NCBI GenBank assembly: GCA_902601705.1
Contig: CACKNV010000003.1
Span: 62,001-126,000, forward strand
Direction: 5' to 3'
DNA length: 64,000 nucleotides
Source of the DNA: an uncultured Pelagibacteraceae bacterium
GTDB taxonomy: Bacteria > Pseudomonadota > Alphaproteobacteria > Pelagibacterales > Pelagibacteraceae
The stretch's first letter is position 1. Each line of letters starts with the position of its first letter. This document shows, piece by piece, positions 63,098 through 64,000 of the stretch. A model generated the notes under the pieces. That model was not told the origin of the DNA, searched no databases, and saw only the letters and a program-made list of their open reading frames with translations. A program made the position numbers and the translations under genes.

Positions 63098-64000
63098 ATG
63101 AAAAATGATCACCCAGAAGTAAGGTTTGGTAAAACTGGAATTTTGCTAATCAATTTAGGCACACCAGACTCTACAAGTTGGTGGGACATAAGAAAATATT
63201 TAAAGGAATTTTTATCTGATAGGCGTGTCATCGAGGTTAATCCATTGATATGGCAAATTATTTTAAATTTATTTATTCTCACTTTAAGGCCATCTAAAAC
63301 AGCACATGCTTACAAAAAAATATGGAGGAAGGATACTAACGAATCTCCGTTGTTATATTTCACTAGAAGCCAAGCCGAGAAACTAAAAAGCAAAATTGGA
63401 AATAACAAGATTATTGTTGATTTTGCAATGAGATACGGAAATCCTAGCATTAGATCTAAACTGAGTTCTCTTAAAAGCCTTGGGTGTGAGAATATTATAG
63501 TTTTGCCTCTTTACCCGCAATACGCTGCAGCAACGACCGCAACAGTATGTGATGAAGTTTACAGATGTTTAATGAGTATGAGATGGCAACCTAGTTTACA
63601 AGTGATCCCTCATTACGAAAGTGAGCCTTTTTACATAAGTGCGCTTATTAAAAGTATAGAAAAAAAAGTTTCCACAATTAATTGGAAGCCTGATCTAATC
63701 ATTTCATCCTACCATGGTATTCCAAAAAAGTATTTTGATAAAGGAGATCCGTACCACTGTTATTGTCATAAAACTACAAGACTAATGAAAGAAAAATACA
63801 AATCAATAAATATTGAAACAACATTTCAATCTAGATTTGGCCCACAGGAATGGCTCACACCTTATACAGACAAGACACTAGAAAATCTTCCTAAAAAAGG
63901 TGTTAAAAATCTTTTAGTTATCTGTCCAGGTTTTGCATCAGACTGCGTGGAGACACTAGAGGAAATTAATATTCAGGGAAGAGAAAGTTTTTTGAGTCAA
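63098..64000 (+). CDS. hemH: Ferrochelatase (truncated by window end)
   Basis: MKNDHPEVRFGKTGILLINLGTPDS...; SYHGIPKKYFDKGDPYHC; FQSRFGPQEWL. Confidence 0.95.
   Translation, partial: MKNDHPEVRFGKTGILLINLGTPDSTSWWDIRKYLKEFLSDRRVIEVNPLIWQIILNLFILTLRPSKTAHAYKKIWRKDTNESPLLYFTRSQAEKLKSKIGNNKIIVDFAMRYGNPSIRSKLSSLKSLGCENIIVLPLYPQYAAATTATVCDEVYRCLMSMRWQPSLQVIPHYESEPFYISALIKSIEKKVSTINWKPDLIISSYHGIPKKYFDKGDPYHCYCHKTTRLMKEKYKSINIETTFQSRFGPQEWLTPYTDKTLENLPKKGVKNLLVICPGFASDCVETLEEINIQGRESFLSQ

Noticed and set aside
1-64000. CRISPR arrays, prophage, transposons, tRNA/rRNA genes
   Set aside because: No regularly spaced repeats, integrase/transposase ORFs, or cloverleaf-like GC-richer segments seen in the small intergenic gaps; a tRNAscan/Infernal run would be decisive.

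Overview
This is an AT-rich, extremely compact alphaproteobacterial chromosome segment. Gene order, ORF content and codon composition look like the SAR11 / Pelagibacterales lineage (inference; no search was run). It is almost entirely core genome: fabI; pnp-rpsO-rbfA-infB-nusA; metK-lnt-ybeY-phoH-miaB-fur-tsaB; nifU-like/trpS/murJ; maeB; rsmI; rdgB; grpE-dnaK-dnaJ-dapB; nth; a pfkB-family kinase; yggS; a porin; leuS-lptE-holA; parB-parA-rsmG-mnmG-mnmE; ftsK-lolA; hisE-F-A-H-B; hslVU; secB-like/dnaQ/coaE/aroE/maf/ppsR; hemE-hemH (hemH truncated by the window edge). I saw no tRNA/rRNA genes, CRISPR arrays or mobile elements. The observations most worth following up are: (1) a 35-aa minus-strand ORF absent from the supplied track (33237..33344) whose sequence closely matches the ribosome-rescue factor ArfA core (RKRVVKPKKGKGSFKRK), start/stop coupled to an atypical winged-helix regulator; (2) an intrinsic-terminator hairpin in the nusA leader, directly before the nusA SD; (3) a candidate oriC in the ppsR/hemE divergent gap with three TGTNNATAA DnaA-box-like motifs; (4) a terminator built into the last codons of a ThiE-like gene; (5) an 18-bp perfect palindrome upstream of the porin; (6) systematic zero-gap or overlapping divergent and convergent gene pairs.
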